Shown: in pieces, positions 31,822 through 40,307 of the stretch
Position numbering within the stretch: the stretch's first letter is position 1
How the letters are laid out: each line of letters begins with the position of its first letter
Assembly: GCA_946537255.1 (NCBI GenBank)
Contig: CAMNFS010000009.1
Location: 1-49,243 of the forward strand
Source of the DNA: an uncultured Erysipelotrichaceae bacterium
Lineage (GTDB): Bacteria > Bacillota_I > Bacilli_A > Erysipelotrichales > Erysipelotrichaceae
Direction of reading: 5' to 3'
DNA: 49,243 nt
The notes under the pieces: generated by a model
Seen by the model: the letters and a program-made list of their open reading frames with translations, nothing else
Databases searched by the model: none
What the model was told of the DNA's origin: nothing
Made by a program: the position numbers and the translations under genes

Positions 31822-32801
31822 TCCCTGATATTATCCTTTGTCACCTTGCGGTATGGAAGCCGGATGTATTTCTCCCTTTCAGACTTCGAGGTGTTTTTCT
31901 GACTGGCCAGCTCAACCGCCAGAGCAGCCATCGCCTGCGCCTGCCCCTTCTGGTCATTGAATACCGTTCCATACATTTCTCCGTCCGCGACGGCCTTCAG
32001 TCCGTCTGCGGTTCCGTCAATGCCCACGATGACCGGCCAGTCTGCCCGATCTGTACCGGATGCCTTGTAGGCATCAATCGCTCCCAGTGCCATATCATCA
32101 TTGTTGCCCATGATGAGCTCGATCTCACTCTGGTTGGATTCGATCAGAACACTGATGCGGGACTGTGCCTGAGAGCGGCTCCAGTTGGCGGTGATGGAAG
32201 CGATCTTATCAACCTGATAGCCTTTTTCTATCAGCGTATCCACACACTTCTCCGTGCGTACGATCGCGTCCTGATGATTGACTTCTCCTTCCAGGATCAC
32301 ATACTGGATAATCCCGTCCCCGTTTTTATCCAATGACATATCCTGAAATGCCTCCGCCGCGAGTTCTCCCTGCATGACTCCCGACTGCTCCGCGTCAGCG
32401 CCGATATAATACAGTTCCTCCCACTGCATCAGATCCTCTTCCACCAGTTCCCGATTGAAAAAGATTACCGGCACATTATTCTTTTGGGCAAGATCAATGA
32501 TCTTTCTGGGGCTGGTCCGATCCACGAGATTGATACAGATCACATCACAGCCGCCCGTAATCATGGCCTCTGTCTGCTTGTTCTGTGTCTGCTGGGATTT
32601 TGCGGCATTATTGATTTCAAGAGAGATGTTTTCACTGCCGGCCACCGCCGCGTTGAAATCACTCATCAGTTCAGAGATGAAAGTATCGTAGCTGTCATAG
32701 ACGGATACGCCGATCTTAAGACGCTTTTCTTCCGGCACATCCTTTGCCCTGCAGCCCGCAAGTACAACAGCCAGTGCCATGGCCGCGGCCGTTTTTTTCA
32801 T
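31809..32801 (-). CDS. Sugar-binding lipoprotein (MglB/RbsB type)
   Basis: A 330-residue periplasmic-binding-protein type I family member. The signal sequence ends in the lipobox LAGC, so it is exported and lipid-anchored to the outer face of the membrane. The mature part follows the galactose/ribose-binding pattern: KIGVSVYDSYDTFISEL, VICINLVD, GADAEQSGVMQGE, MGNNDDMALGAIDA and VIVGIDGTADGL. No ABC permease or ATPase lies in this block, so it may serve as ligand receptor for the upstream kinase rather than for import (inference). It is last gene of the unit, 12 bases after the sister protein. Confidence 0.88.
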   Translation of the reverse strand: MKKTAAAMALAVVLAGCRAKDVPEEKRLKIGVSVYDSYDTFISELMSDFNAAVAGSENISLEINNAAKSQQTQNKQTEAMITGGCDVICINLVDRTSPRKIIDLAQKNNVPVIFFNRELVEEDLMQWEELYYIGADAEQSGVMQGELAAEAFQDMSLDKNGDGIIQYVILEGEVNHQDAIVRTEKCVDTLIEKGYQVDKIASITANWSRSQAQSRISVLIESNQSEIELIMGNNDDMALGAIDAYKASGTDRADWPVIVGIDGTADGLKAVADGEMYGTVFNDQKGQAQAMAALAVELASQKNTSKSEREKYIRLPYRKVTKDNIRDYLD

Positions 32802-32813
32802 ATCCTTCTCCTC

Positions 32814-33770
32814 CTATCTGATAATCGGAAACAGCATCGTCTCATGCTTGGCACTGTAGAGATTCCCGCGGTCAATCACTTCAAAGGAAACCTCGCGGCT
32901 GACCATCGGAATATTCGGTGCCTGAAGACGGTTGAAGACTTCCATCACTGCCAGATACCCCATCTGAAAATCATCCGGAACAATCATCGCGGAGATGGTT
33001 CCCCGATCAAGATAATAAATGGTCATATCGGAACACCCGATCCCGTACAGCTCCGTATCCTGACTGTTTCTGAGGTCCAGGCAGGCCTGTTCGAGATTCA
33101 TATTATCCAGCGCGACAACGATATCCACTTTCGGGGAAGATTCCGAAAGACTCCCTGAAATATCCGGAATGACCCATACGGGTGTAATGCCATGTTCTTT
33201 CAATGTATTCTCAAAAGCTTCCAGCCGCTTCTGCATCATATCCATGTTCTGATTACCGGACAGAATCCCGATCCGCAGTCCGGATTCTCCCTCGTGATTG
33301 TTCAGAATCACCTCTGCCAGGGAGACGCCGATGGCGTGATCATCCGCAAAGATACCCGCACATGACTGTTCCTCCTGCGCAAAAGTCTCACCGGTTCCGA
33401 TCAGTTCCAGCACGGTTGTGCGGGAGATCTCACTGATCAGATCATCAATGCCGGAGCTGTCTTCCATCTGTACAATCAGTCCGTCTGCGCCCGCGGAAGC
33501 TCTGGTAATCAGATTCATCTCTTCCTTCAGGCTTTCAAAGCGGCTGGTAACCAGATAGTTGAGACTGATATTATAATCATCCGCTGCCTTTTCGATTCCT
33601 GCCTGAAATCTTGCCCAGCGGCTGTTGGTCGAATCACTGACCACCACAGCAACCTGATACCGGTTGACAGGCGGCTCAAGCCCCGATCCGGACACTCTGG
33701 ACCAGATCCAGACCGTAAGCGCAATTCCTGCCAGAATCAGACCATAGGACATCAGATTTTTCCGTTTCAT
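32814..33770 (-). CDS. Membrane-anchored sugar-binding protein
   Basis: A 318-residue type I periplasmic-binding-like protein whose N-terminus (residues 5-25) is an uncleaved-looking membrane segment without lipobox. After it come VAVVVSDSTNSRWARFQAGIEKAADDY, SAGADGLIVQ and GIFADDHAIGVSLAEVIL, and later DIVVALDNM and GIGCSDMTIYYL, so the ligand pocket faces outside. Start overlaps the kinase stop as ATGA, so the three sense-related genes are translationally linked. Likely a sensory partner that presents a sugar to the YesM-like kinase (inference). Confidence 0.85.
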   Translation of the reverse strand: MKRKNLMSYGLILAGIALTVWIWSRVSGSGLEPPVNRYQVAVVVSDSTNSRWARFQAGIEKAADDYNISLNYLVTSRFESLKEEMNLITRASAGADGLIVQMEDSSGIDDLISEISRTTVLELIGTGETFAQEEQSCAGIFADDHAIGVSLAEVILNNHEGESGLRIGILSGNQNMDMMQKRLEAFENTLKEHGITPVWVIPDISGSLSESSPKVDIVVALDNMNLEQACLDLRNSQDTELYGIGCSDMTIYYLDRGTISAMIVPDDFQMGYLAVMEVFNRLQAPNIPMVSREVSFEVIDRGNLYSAKHETMLFPIIR

Positions 33771-35590
33771 GACCTGGTCTCCTTTCCGCCCTCTTCCAGA
33801 AGTCTGCGGGTTTCCTCACTGTAGGGAATTGCAGGAAAACAGATGATGACGATGGTACCTACATCCGGCTCACTTTCAATCCGGAGTCCGTACCGTTCTC
33901 CGAACCAGAGCTGAATCCGTTTGTGTACGTTATACAGTCCAACCCCGCTGCCATGGTGCCTTGCCTTGGACCGGTCCTCCAGCAGCAGATGTTCCACTTC
34001 TTCCTTCGGCATCCCGAAGCCGTTGTCCTCAACGGAAATGTAGATGTCATTTTCATCCTTCCAGTCACGGACAATAATCATTCCATCCTCATCCATGTTT
34101 TTCACACCGTAATAGATCGCGTTTTCAAGAAGCGGCTGAAGGACGAGTTTGACCGTACAGTAGCGGTCCAGCTCCGGATCGGTGTCAAATTTCACCTGGA
34201 AGGCATTGGGGAACCGTACCTGCTGGATATTCATGTAATTTCTCGCGTGTTTCAGTTCATCCTCGATCGGGATGATCGTATTTCCCTTGGAAAGAGAAAT
34301 TCGGAAAATATTCGCCAGCTGGGTAATCATATGCACCGCTTCCTGACTGTGCCCGCTTTCTATCATCCAGACAATGGAATCCAGCGTATTGTACAGAAAG
34401 TGCGGATTGATCTGAGACTGCAGCGCATCCAGTTCCGTCTTCCGTTTTTCCTCCTGCTCGCGGACAATATCCTTCATCAGTTCATTGTTGCGCCGCTGAT
34501 AGTTCTGCAGGGTCTGACCAAGATGCATGATTTCAAGAGATCCCTTTTCAAAGGACTCATTTGTAATCGGATTGGTATCACTCGCCTTGCGGACCGCCTC
34601 ATCCAGTGTCCGGACCGGGCCGGAAATCGAAGACGCGACTCCCCGGTTCACCATGATAATCGCCAGAAACATGACAATCACAACCATGATGACAAACCAG
34701 CGCATCTGACTGACATTGAGGGAAAAGGAAGAGGACGGAATCACCGAAACGAGCTTCCAGCCGGTGTAGGAAACCGTGTCAATAATCACCACCCGGCTTT
34801 CCCCGTTGAACACTTCTTCCGTCACGCCATCATCGTAGTCCCTGACCGCCTGATTGTTTTCATCCAGAATCCCGGCATTGATCTGCATCTGCTTGGGATG
34901 ATAGATAATGGTTCCGTCACTGTCGGTAAGATACATGTACTGTCCGGTCGAATTTCCGGCATTGATATCATCCAGCATCTGAACAATTGTGCTGTAGTTC
35001 ATATCAACCAGAAGCACGCCATTGCGGGGAACGCCGTTGACCGTGATCCGGACCGCTCGGCTCAGGGAAATCACCCAGTAATACCGGTAGTTTGGATCAT
35101 CGAACAGATTCTGCACATGAGGAAGTGAAAAATGAAGATTCTCCACCTCCGCAAACGCCCGGGAGTACCAGCTCTCCTTTGTGACATCAAGCCCCTGCTT
35201 GATCATCGCTCCGGGGGCAGCGGAGACAAGATCACCCGTCAGGCTGAACAGCGCAAGTGAAACAATCCGGCTCTTACCGGATTCATAGAACATGTTCATT
35301 TCCGTATCCACTGTTTCGTCCCTGAAGTCATGTTCCTTGATCACATCATAGTACATGGCATCCGACAGCTGCCGCATATCGGTCAGATAGTCTTCCAGGG
35401 AAACCACGGTCCGCTCCGTGAGCCGCTCCGCGCTTTCCGTCATCATCTGCCGGGATCTGGCCGCGAACTGGGAAAACAGCGCAAAGCCGGTAATCAGAAT
35501 CGCCGCTGCCGCAATCAGGGTAAAGGAAAGCAGAATGGTCGCGTTAATCGAGAGCGGCTGTCCCCCGTCGGTTCTTTTCAGTCTGTTCAT
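33767..35590 (-). CDS. YesM-type sensor histidine kinase
   Basis: A 607-residue kinase. Transmembrane helices at about 17-40 and 293-315 enclose a dCache-like extracellular domain (SLSRAVRITVNGVPRNGVLLVDMNYS). Then HAMP, a His_kinase domain with the phosphorylated His in QINPHFLYNTLDSIVWM, and a HATPase_c domain with N box LVLQPLLENAIYYGV and G boxes DNGFGMP and GSGVGLYN. Such LytS/YesM-family kinases in Bacillota respond to sugars. Its start overlaps the regulator gene by ATGA, and its end overlaps the binding protein gene, which supports a single signalling unit. Confidence 0.93.
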   Translation of the reverse strand: MNRLKRTDGGQPLSINATILLSFTLIAAAAILITGFALFSQFAARSRQMMTESAERLTERTVVSLEDYLTDMRQLSDAMYYDVIKEHDFRDETVDTEMNMFYESGKSRIVSLALFSLTGDLVSAAPGAMIKQGLDVTKESWYSRAFAEVENLHFSLPHVQNLFDDPNYRYYWVISLSRAVRITVNGVPRNGVLLVDMNYSTIVQMLDDINAGNSTGQYMYLTDSDGTIIYHPKQMQINAGILDENNQAVRDYDDGVTEEVFNGESRVVIIDTVSYTGWKLVSVIPSSSFSLNVSQMRWFVIMVVIVMFLAIIMVNRGVASSISGPVRTLDEAVRKASDTNPITNESFEKGSLEIMHLGQTLQNYQRRNNELMKDIVREQEEKRKTELDALQSQINPHFLYNTLDSIVWMIESGHSQEAVHMITQLANIFRISLSKGNTIIPIEDELKHARNYMNIQQVRFPNAFQVKFDTDPELDRYCTVKLVLQPLLENAIYYGVKNMDEDGMIIVRDWKDENDIYISVEDNGFGMPKEEVEHLLLEDRSKARHHGSGVGLYNVHKRIQLWFGERYGLRIESEPDVGTIVIICFPAIPYSEETRRLLEEGGKETRS

Positions 35591-37191
35591 CCTGAGCGCA
35601 TTCCCTGTTTATATTTGGAAGGAGAAACTCCGAACTGTTTTTTGAATACATAGGAAAAGTAATTCGGGTCACTGTAGCCGACCTGGCGGGCAATGATATA
35701 GGTCTTCTCATCCTTTTCCATCAGAATCTCCACGGCCCGCTCCATCCGCACATCGGTCAGAAACGACGTAAAGTTCTTTCCGGTTTCCCGTTTGAATACC
35801 GTTGAGAAATAAGCGGAGCTGATCCCCATCCTGGAACAGATTTCCTCGACATTCAGATTCTCATCCATATAATTTTCATTCACATACTCAATCGCCTTGG
35901 TGACAAAGGACTGGGAAGTATTCAGACGGCGGTCCGCAAGCATCGCCTGCATTGCCAGACATGTCTCTTCCACCCACTGCCTGATTTCTCCCTGATCCAT
36001 GACCTGAACCATGGCGTAGACATCTTCCGTATTGCGGAACACCCGGTCAATATCCAGGCGGTTGTTTTTTGCGAAACGATAAATCTGCGAAACAAGTTCC
36101 ATCACGAAAAACCGGTATTCCTGCACGGAAGAAAGATGTTCCATGGTATCCATACAGCGGTTCACCGATTCCTTCAATTGATCCGCATCCTCCAGCCGCA
36201 CCCGCTTGAATACCTCCTTGAGGGTTTCCTCGCTGTCAGTTTCTCCGTCATCGGTTTCACTCGGAGCGATTTCCGAGATGGAAATTGCCTTGGAAGTACC
36301 GTAGATGACCCGGTAGCTGACCGCGGATCTTGCGCCATTATAGGACGTGGAAATTTCCCGGATATCACGGGTCGGACTGCCGATTCCGATCGTTACGACC
36401 GCTTTGGTCACGGAACAGGCCAGACGGCAGAACTTGTCGCATTCATCGATCACCCGGGTGCTGTCTTCTTCCTTTTCCATCTGTACCAGAATGACCGTAT
36501 TGTTGAGATAGGAAAAATAACGGACATTCCATCCGTTCAGAAGCCGCTCTTCGGCAAGACGCCGTACCGCAACGCCAAGCAGCCTTGCGCTCATTCCCTC
36601 CGGAACATGGGTGGTACTTGTATGAATCAATGCGATCAGAAAAACCGGACCGGTCAGGGAGATCTGTAAGTCTCTCAGAATCGTGCCGGCTTCCTTTTCC
36701 GGAACCCGTCCCTCAATCAAAGAGGCATAAAAACTTTCCTGCATCAGCGGCAGACTTTCATTGTAATAGCTTTCCAGCTTCTGAACGTTCTGCTGTTCAT
36801 CCAGTTCCTTATCCAGTGCCGTCCGGATCCGCGTGAAAATACGCTGCAGTTCCTCGCTGTCCACAGGCTTCAGAATGTATTCCTCCGCGGACAGCCGGAT
36901 CGCTTCCTTCGCATATTCAAATTCATCAAAGCCGGAGAATATGATGATCTTCGTATTCGGCCAGTTCTCCTTGAGTCTTGCGGCAAGCTCAAGCCCGTTC
37001 ATGTATGGCATCTGAATATCCGTCATGACAACATCCGGCTGACTGACCTCCGCAATATCCAGTGCTTCCAGTCCGTTATGCGCGTAGCTTGGCTGGTTGA
37101 ATCCCATGGAATCCCAGTCGATCCTGCGGGAAATCGCCTTCGCGACATCCTCCTCATCATCCACAAGCATCACAGAATACCGTCTATTCAT
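35587..37191 (-). CDS. YesN-type response regulator with AraC DNA-binding domain
   Basis: A 534-residue regulator. The receiver domain (1-120) has the acidic pair DDEED, phospho-acceptor Asp in DVVMTDIQMPYMNG and Lys in ILKPVD. A long helical middle (about 130-420) is a degenerate GGDEF-like region without motif. The C-terminal AraC helix-turn-helix pair is complete, with YMDENLNVEEICSRMGISS and IIARQVGYSDPNYFSYVFKK. The ATG at 37191 lies eight bases inside the end of the preceding small gene; a longer frame has no ribosome site. Probable targets include genes for sugar use not visible here. Confidence 0.93.
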   Translation of the reverse strand: MNRRYSVMLVDDEEDVAKAISRRIDWDSMGFNQPSYAHNGLEALDIAEVSQPDVVMTDIQMPYMNGLELAARLKENWPNTKIIIFSGFDEFEYAKEAIRLSAEEYILKPVDSEELQRIFTRIRTALDKELDEQQNVQKLESYYNESLPLMQESFYASLIEGRVPEKEAGTILRDLQISLTGPVFLIALIHTSTTHVPEGMSARLLGVAVRRLAEERLLNGWNVRYFSYLNNTVILVQMEKEEDSTRVIDECDKFCRLACSVTKAVVTIGIGSPTRDIREISTSYNGARSAVSYRVIYGTSKAISISEIAPSETDDGETDSEETLKEVFKRVRLEDADQLKESVNRCMDTMEHLSSVQEYRFFVMELVSQIYRFAKNNRLDIDRVFRNTEDVYAMVQVMDQGEIRQWVEETCLAMQAMLADRRLNTSQSFVTKAIEYVNENYMDENLNVEEICSRMGISSAYFSTVFKRETGKNFTSFLTDVRMERAVEILMEKDEKTYIIARQVGYSDPNYFSYVFKKQFGVSPSKYKQGMRSG

Positions 37192-37507
37192 ATTTTTCCA
37201 CCATCTTTTTCCAGGAGAGGAAGGTCCATACCGTGACAAGAATGATCTCTGCCAGAGCGACATAGATATTCACCCAGAGAAGAAACGCGTTCAGAACAAC
37301 CCCGATCGAAAAGACCAGAATGATCTTTCCGGCTGCCATCGCGTATTCATCGTGAATCTTCCTGCGGACCGGCGGCTTGTTTTTCCCGCGTACGCATTCG
37401 AGATCCTTCATCACCAGAAGCCTCCAGGCATAGTAGAATCCAATGGCAGAAAGCATGAGGGGAATGCCTGAGGTTGCCATAAATGAATCCAGTGTAAGGT
37501 TCATCAT
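37184..37507 (-). CDS. Small two- or three-pass membrane protein
   Basis: A 107-residue protein with hydrophobic stretches at about 10-32 (IPLMLSAIGFYYAWRLLVM) and at 58-95 (GKIILVFSIGVVLNAFLLWVNIYVALAEIILVTVWTFL, in two helices), joined by a basic loop KNKPPVRRKIHDEY. No known family. The ATG overlaps the stop of the glycosyltransferase as ATGA and has GGGAG just before; an ATG six codons earlier has no site. The gene overlaps the response regulator by eight bases. Being locked between the glycosyltransferase and the sensory genes, it may link envelope synthesis and sensing (speculative). Confidence 0.7.
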   Translation of the reverse strand: MMNLTLDSFMATSGIPLMLSAIGFYYAWRLLVMKDLECVRGKNKPPVRRKIHDEYAMAAGKIILVFSIGVVLNAFLLWVNIYVALAEIILVTVWTFLSWKKMVEKYE

Positions 37508-38676
37508 TCTCTCCCTTCCACGCATGCAGCGTACAGATTCTGATACTGCTGCAGCGTCTTTATCTGATCAAAACACGTCTCCGCCCGACGGCGGCAGTCC
37601 TGGCTGCGGAAGGAACGGTTCTTCTTTTCCCTTGCCAGTACAGTCCGCAGCGCACTGAGATCATGTTTTTCAATCACTATTCCGGTTTTATCATCCACGA
37701 TTTCCGGACTTCCCCCGCTGCGGTAGGTAATTACCGGGGTTCCGCAGGCAAGCGCCTCCATGTTTACGGTCGGAAAGGTGTCCTCCAGGGTCAGATTGAC
37801 CAGAAAATCCGCCCTGCTGTAGTATTCCGCCAGTTCCTTTCGATCTCCTGTCCGTTTCAGCACTTTCACATTCGCGTATTTTTCAAACTGACCGGATCCG
37901 TTTCCGATAACCGTTACGGAAATCGAAGGATCCATCTCAGCGAGCAGCGCGTGCATATCCTCGCTTCCTTTTTCCTTTGTCCAGCTTCCGCTGACAAACA
38001 GAACAGAGAAGCCATCCTGCTTTTCTGCGCAGGGATGAAAAACAGAAAGATCGATTCCGTTATGAATCGTCTTCACCGGCTTTTCCTTCAGAAAGGATTC
38101 CAGAACCCTCTCCCGCAGCCAGTCAGACGGCGTGACAAGGGTCAGCCGCTTTACGGAAGTGAAGCACTCCCGTTTCTTCAGAAACTGTTCCCTGACATTC
38201 TGACGGAACAGTGAAAACGGATAGGCAAACGGATACGGACATGTCTCACATATGGTTCGATACTGCGTGCATCCGCAGCCTTCAAAATGCGGACAGTAAC
38301 CGGTAAAGGACCAGCAGTCATGAAGGGTCCAGACAACCGGAATACCGGCGTCCTTCAGCCAGTCAAACAGTTCTTCGTAATTGACATAATACCCATGCAG
38401 GTTATGCAGATGAATCAGATCCGGGGCGAACTGCTCGATCCTTCGAATCAGCTTTCCCGTTTCTTTCCGGTTGGACAGACCGTTCCGGTTGAACAGAATC
38501 GTATTCAGGGCCGCAATGGCGTTGCCGGAAAACTCCGTAAAGCGAAAGGAGGGAACATCTCCCCGATAGGTTCCCCTGCCATAGCAGATCAATGACTCCT
38601 GCATACGGGCAAGGTCTTCCGTCATCCGGCCGGTAGAACCATTTCCCGCAACAGAATTGACATACAGGACTTTCAT
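37504..38676 (-). CDS. GT4-type glycosyltransferase
   Basis: A 390-residue GT-B glycosyltransferase, family GT4/WcaC-like. It has MKVLYVNSVAGNGSTGRM at the start, DLIHLHNLHGYYVNY and VWTLHDCWSFTGYC in the first domain, TLVTPSDWLRE and TIHNGIDLSVFHP in the second, and the nucleotide-binding end VNMEALACGTPVITYRSGGSPEIV with the catalytic-like EX7E pattern. A Cys-rich loop FEGCGCTQYRTICETCPYP in the middle is also typical of WcaC-like enzymes. It adds a sugar to a lipid- or polysaccharide acceptor, probably at the cell surface. The ATG at 38676 starts the GT fold directly; the longer frame shows no homology. First gene of the leftward block. Confidence 0.85.
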   Translation of the reverse strand: MKVLYVNSVAGNGSTGRMTEDLARMQESLICYGRGTYRGDVPSFRFTEFSGNAIAALNTILFNRNGLSNRKETGKLIRRIEQFAPDLIHLHNLHGYYVNYEELFDWLKDAGIPVVWTLHDCWSFTGYCPHFEGCGCTQYRTICETCPYPFAYPFSLFRQNVREQFLKKRECFTSVKRLTLVTPSDWLRERVLESFLKEKPVKTIHNGIDLSVFHPCAEKQDGFSVLFVSGSWTKEKGSEDMHALLAEMDPSISVTVIGNGSGQFEKYANVKVLKRTGDRKELAEYYSRADFLVNLTLEDTFPTVNMEALACGTPVITYRSGGSPEIVDDKTGIVIEKHDLSALRTVLAREKKNRSFRSQDCRRRAETCFDQIKTLQQYQNLYAACVEGRE

Positions 38677-38700
38677 ATCGTCTTTTATTTTCTCACGAAT

Positions 38701-38743
38701 CCGGAGAATTCTGTATCCCCGCCGCATGGGATACCGGAGAATT
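38701..38743 (-). promoter_or_regulatory. Direct repeats flanking a dyad upstream of the glycosyltransferase operon
   Basis: CCGGAGAATT occurs twice, at 38701-38710 and 38734-38743, 33 bases apart. Between them TATCCC and GGGATA form an inverted repeat over eight bases. A minus-strand GATACAGAAT sequence overlaps the first copy and may hold the -10. It is the plausible control region of the glycosyltransferase-sensor block. Confidence 0.35.
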
Positions 38744-38865
38744 TTACCTGTTTTCTGTAAGAACCCATGCCGGTTATCGGAAGTTCCTTGCTTTCCAGGG
38801 GTCCCTGTCCCTGTGATTCCTTTCAGAAAGCACAGGATTTCCGCGTTTCCTTTTCCGCAAGGCGG

Positions 38866-38871
38866 TATAAT
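38866..38871 (+). promoter_or_regulatory. Candidate -10 box of the aspartate kinase gene
   Basis: TATAAT 20 bases before the ATG. No clear -35 at 17 bases. I saw no lysine riboswitch or T-box in front of it. Confidence 0.4.
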
Positions 38872-38891
38872 TCTTGTCGGAGCGTAATGCC

Positions 38892-40214
38892 ATGAAAACA
38901 ACTGTCGCAAAATTCGGCGGAACCTCGCTTTCTGACGCAGAGCAGTTCCGTAAGGTAAAAGCCATTATTCTCAGCGATCCTTCCCGCAGAATCATTGTCG
39001 CCTCTGCCCCTGGCAAACGGAGTGATGAAGACCGCAAGGTCACGGATCTTCTTCTGGACACATGGGACTGTTTTGAGAAGGGAAAAGACTGGCAGATCCC
39101 CCTGAACAGAGTACAGACCAGATTTGAGGAAATCTGCCGGGGTCTCGATATGAATCCGGATCTTTCCGAAGAATTTGAAGAGATCAGGGAACGGCTGAAT
39201 ACCAAACCGGAAAAAGACTATCTGATCAGCCGTGGCGAATATCTCAACTCCCGCATCCTTGCCGGATTTCTTGGCTTCACCTTTGTTGATCCGGAATGGT
39301 GTGTCTTCTTTGACGAAAACGGACAGCTGAACACGGATCTTTCCCAGCGAATGATGAAAGCCGCTCTGCTGCCGCTTGAAAACGCGGTCATCGCCGGCTT
39401 CTACGGTTCAGACGCATCCGGAAGAATTCACACCCTGACGCGCGGCGGTTCCGACGTCACCGGCAGTCTTGCGGCAGCGGCGGTCAACGCGGACCTGTAT
39501 GAAAACTGGACAGATGTTTCCGGGCTTCTGGCAGCTGATCCAAGAATTGTGGATCATCCGAAAACCGTCCGCTATGTCACATACCGGGAACTTCGTACAC
39601 TTTCCTACATGGGCGCGTCGGTTCTGCATACCGATGCCGTCCTGCCCGTATCGGATCTCGATATTCCCATCAATATCCGCAATACGGATCTTCCGGAAGA
39701 AGAAGGAACGACCATCATCCGTTCTCTTCCTGACGGCGAGATCAAATATCCGATCATCGGTCTGGCCGGGAAGAAAGGAATGTCCGTGATTCAGATCGAA
39801 AAGCTGATGGCAAGTGATGGCGCGGGGTTTACCGCGGTAGTACTGGATATCCTCAAAAGCATGCGGCTTCCGTTTGAACACTGTCTGACCGGAATTGACA
39901 CCGTGACGCTGGTCATCCGCAGTGACCTTCTGAATCCATGCCGGCAAGAGCTTCTGAATCATATCCGGGAGGAACTTTCTCCGGATTATCTCGGGGTCAG
40001 TGATCATCTTTCCATGATCGCGGTCATCGGAGAAAAAGGATCCAACTCCTCCTACGCAAATATCCGGGCGCTGAACTCTCTGACCGATGCCGGAATTCCC
40101 GTCAGTACCATCAATCAGGGGGCCGGAAAGCTGAATCTTCTGATCGGTGTTCCGGAAGAAAAATACGAGGACGCGATCCGCTGTATCTACAGAACGATAG
40201 AAATTGTCAGGTAA
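38892..40214 (+). CDS. Aspartate kinase
   Basis: A 440-residue aspartate kinase, the entry step to lysine, methionine, threonine and diaminopimelate. The opening AKFGGTSLSDAEQFRKV is the amino-acid-kinase signature, with LTRGGSDVTGS for the substrate, ENWTDVSGLLAADPRIV for the nucleotide and TYRELRTLSYMGASVLHTDAVLP. The last 150 residues form two ACT domains (GMSVIQIEKLMASD..., and GSNSSYANIRALNSL..). These are the sites for feedback by amino acids. The ATG at 38892 has GGAG nine bases ahead. It is monocistronic, ending at a terminator shared with the PTS operon. Confidence 0.93.
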   Translation: MKTTVAKFGGTSLSDAEQFRKVKAIILSDPSRRIIVASAPGKRSDEDRKVTDLLLDTWDCFEKGKDWQIPLNRVQTRFEEICRGLDMNPDLSEEFEEIRERLNTKPEKDYLISRGEYLNSRILAGFLGFTFVDPEWCVFFDENGQLNTDLSQRMMKAALLPLENAVIAGFYGSDASGRIHTLTRGGSDVTGSLAAAAVNADLYENWTDVSGLLAADPRIVDHPKTVRYVTYRELRTLSYMGASVLHTDAVLPVSDLDIPINIRNTDLPEEEGTTIIRSLPDGEIKYPIIGLAGKKGMSVIQIEKLMASDGAGFTAVVLDILKSMRLPFEHCLTGIDTVTLVIRSDLLNPCRQELLNHIREELSPDYLGVSDHLSMIAVIGEKGSNSSYANIRALNSLTDAGIPVSTINQGAGKLNLLIGVPEEKYEDAIRCIYRTIEIVR

Positions 40215-40256
40215 GCCTGACTTTTCTTCTGCTCACCTTGGAAATGAAGGAAAAAG

Positions 40257-40295
40257 AAAAAGTGAGAATCCGTATTCAGCGGACCTCACTTTTTT
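40257..40295 (+). terminator. Bidirectional terminator between aspartate kinase and PTS operon
   Basis: AAAAGTGAG pairs with CTCACTTTT around an 19-base top that includes TCCG/CGGA pairing. T runs lie on both strands. Confidence 0.88.
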
Positions 40296-40307
40296 GGAAA
40301 TCAGAAA

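Noticed and set aside
38700-38891. Lysine riboswitch before aspartate kinase
   Set aside because: No lysine-riboswitch conserved elements and no leader terminator; only direct repeats and a -10 box are present.
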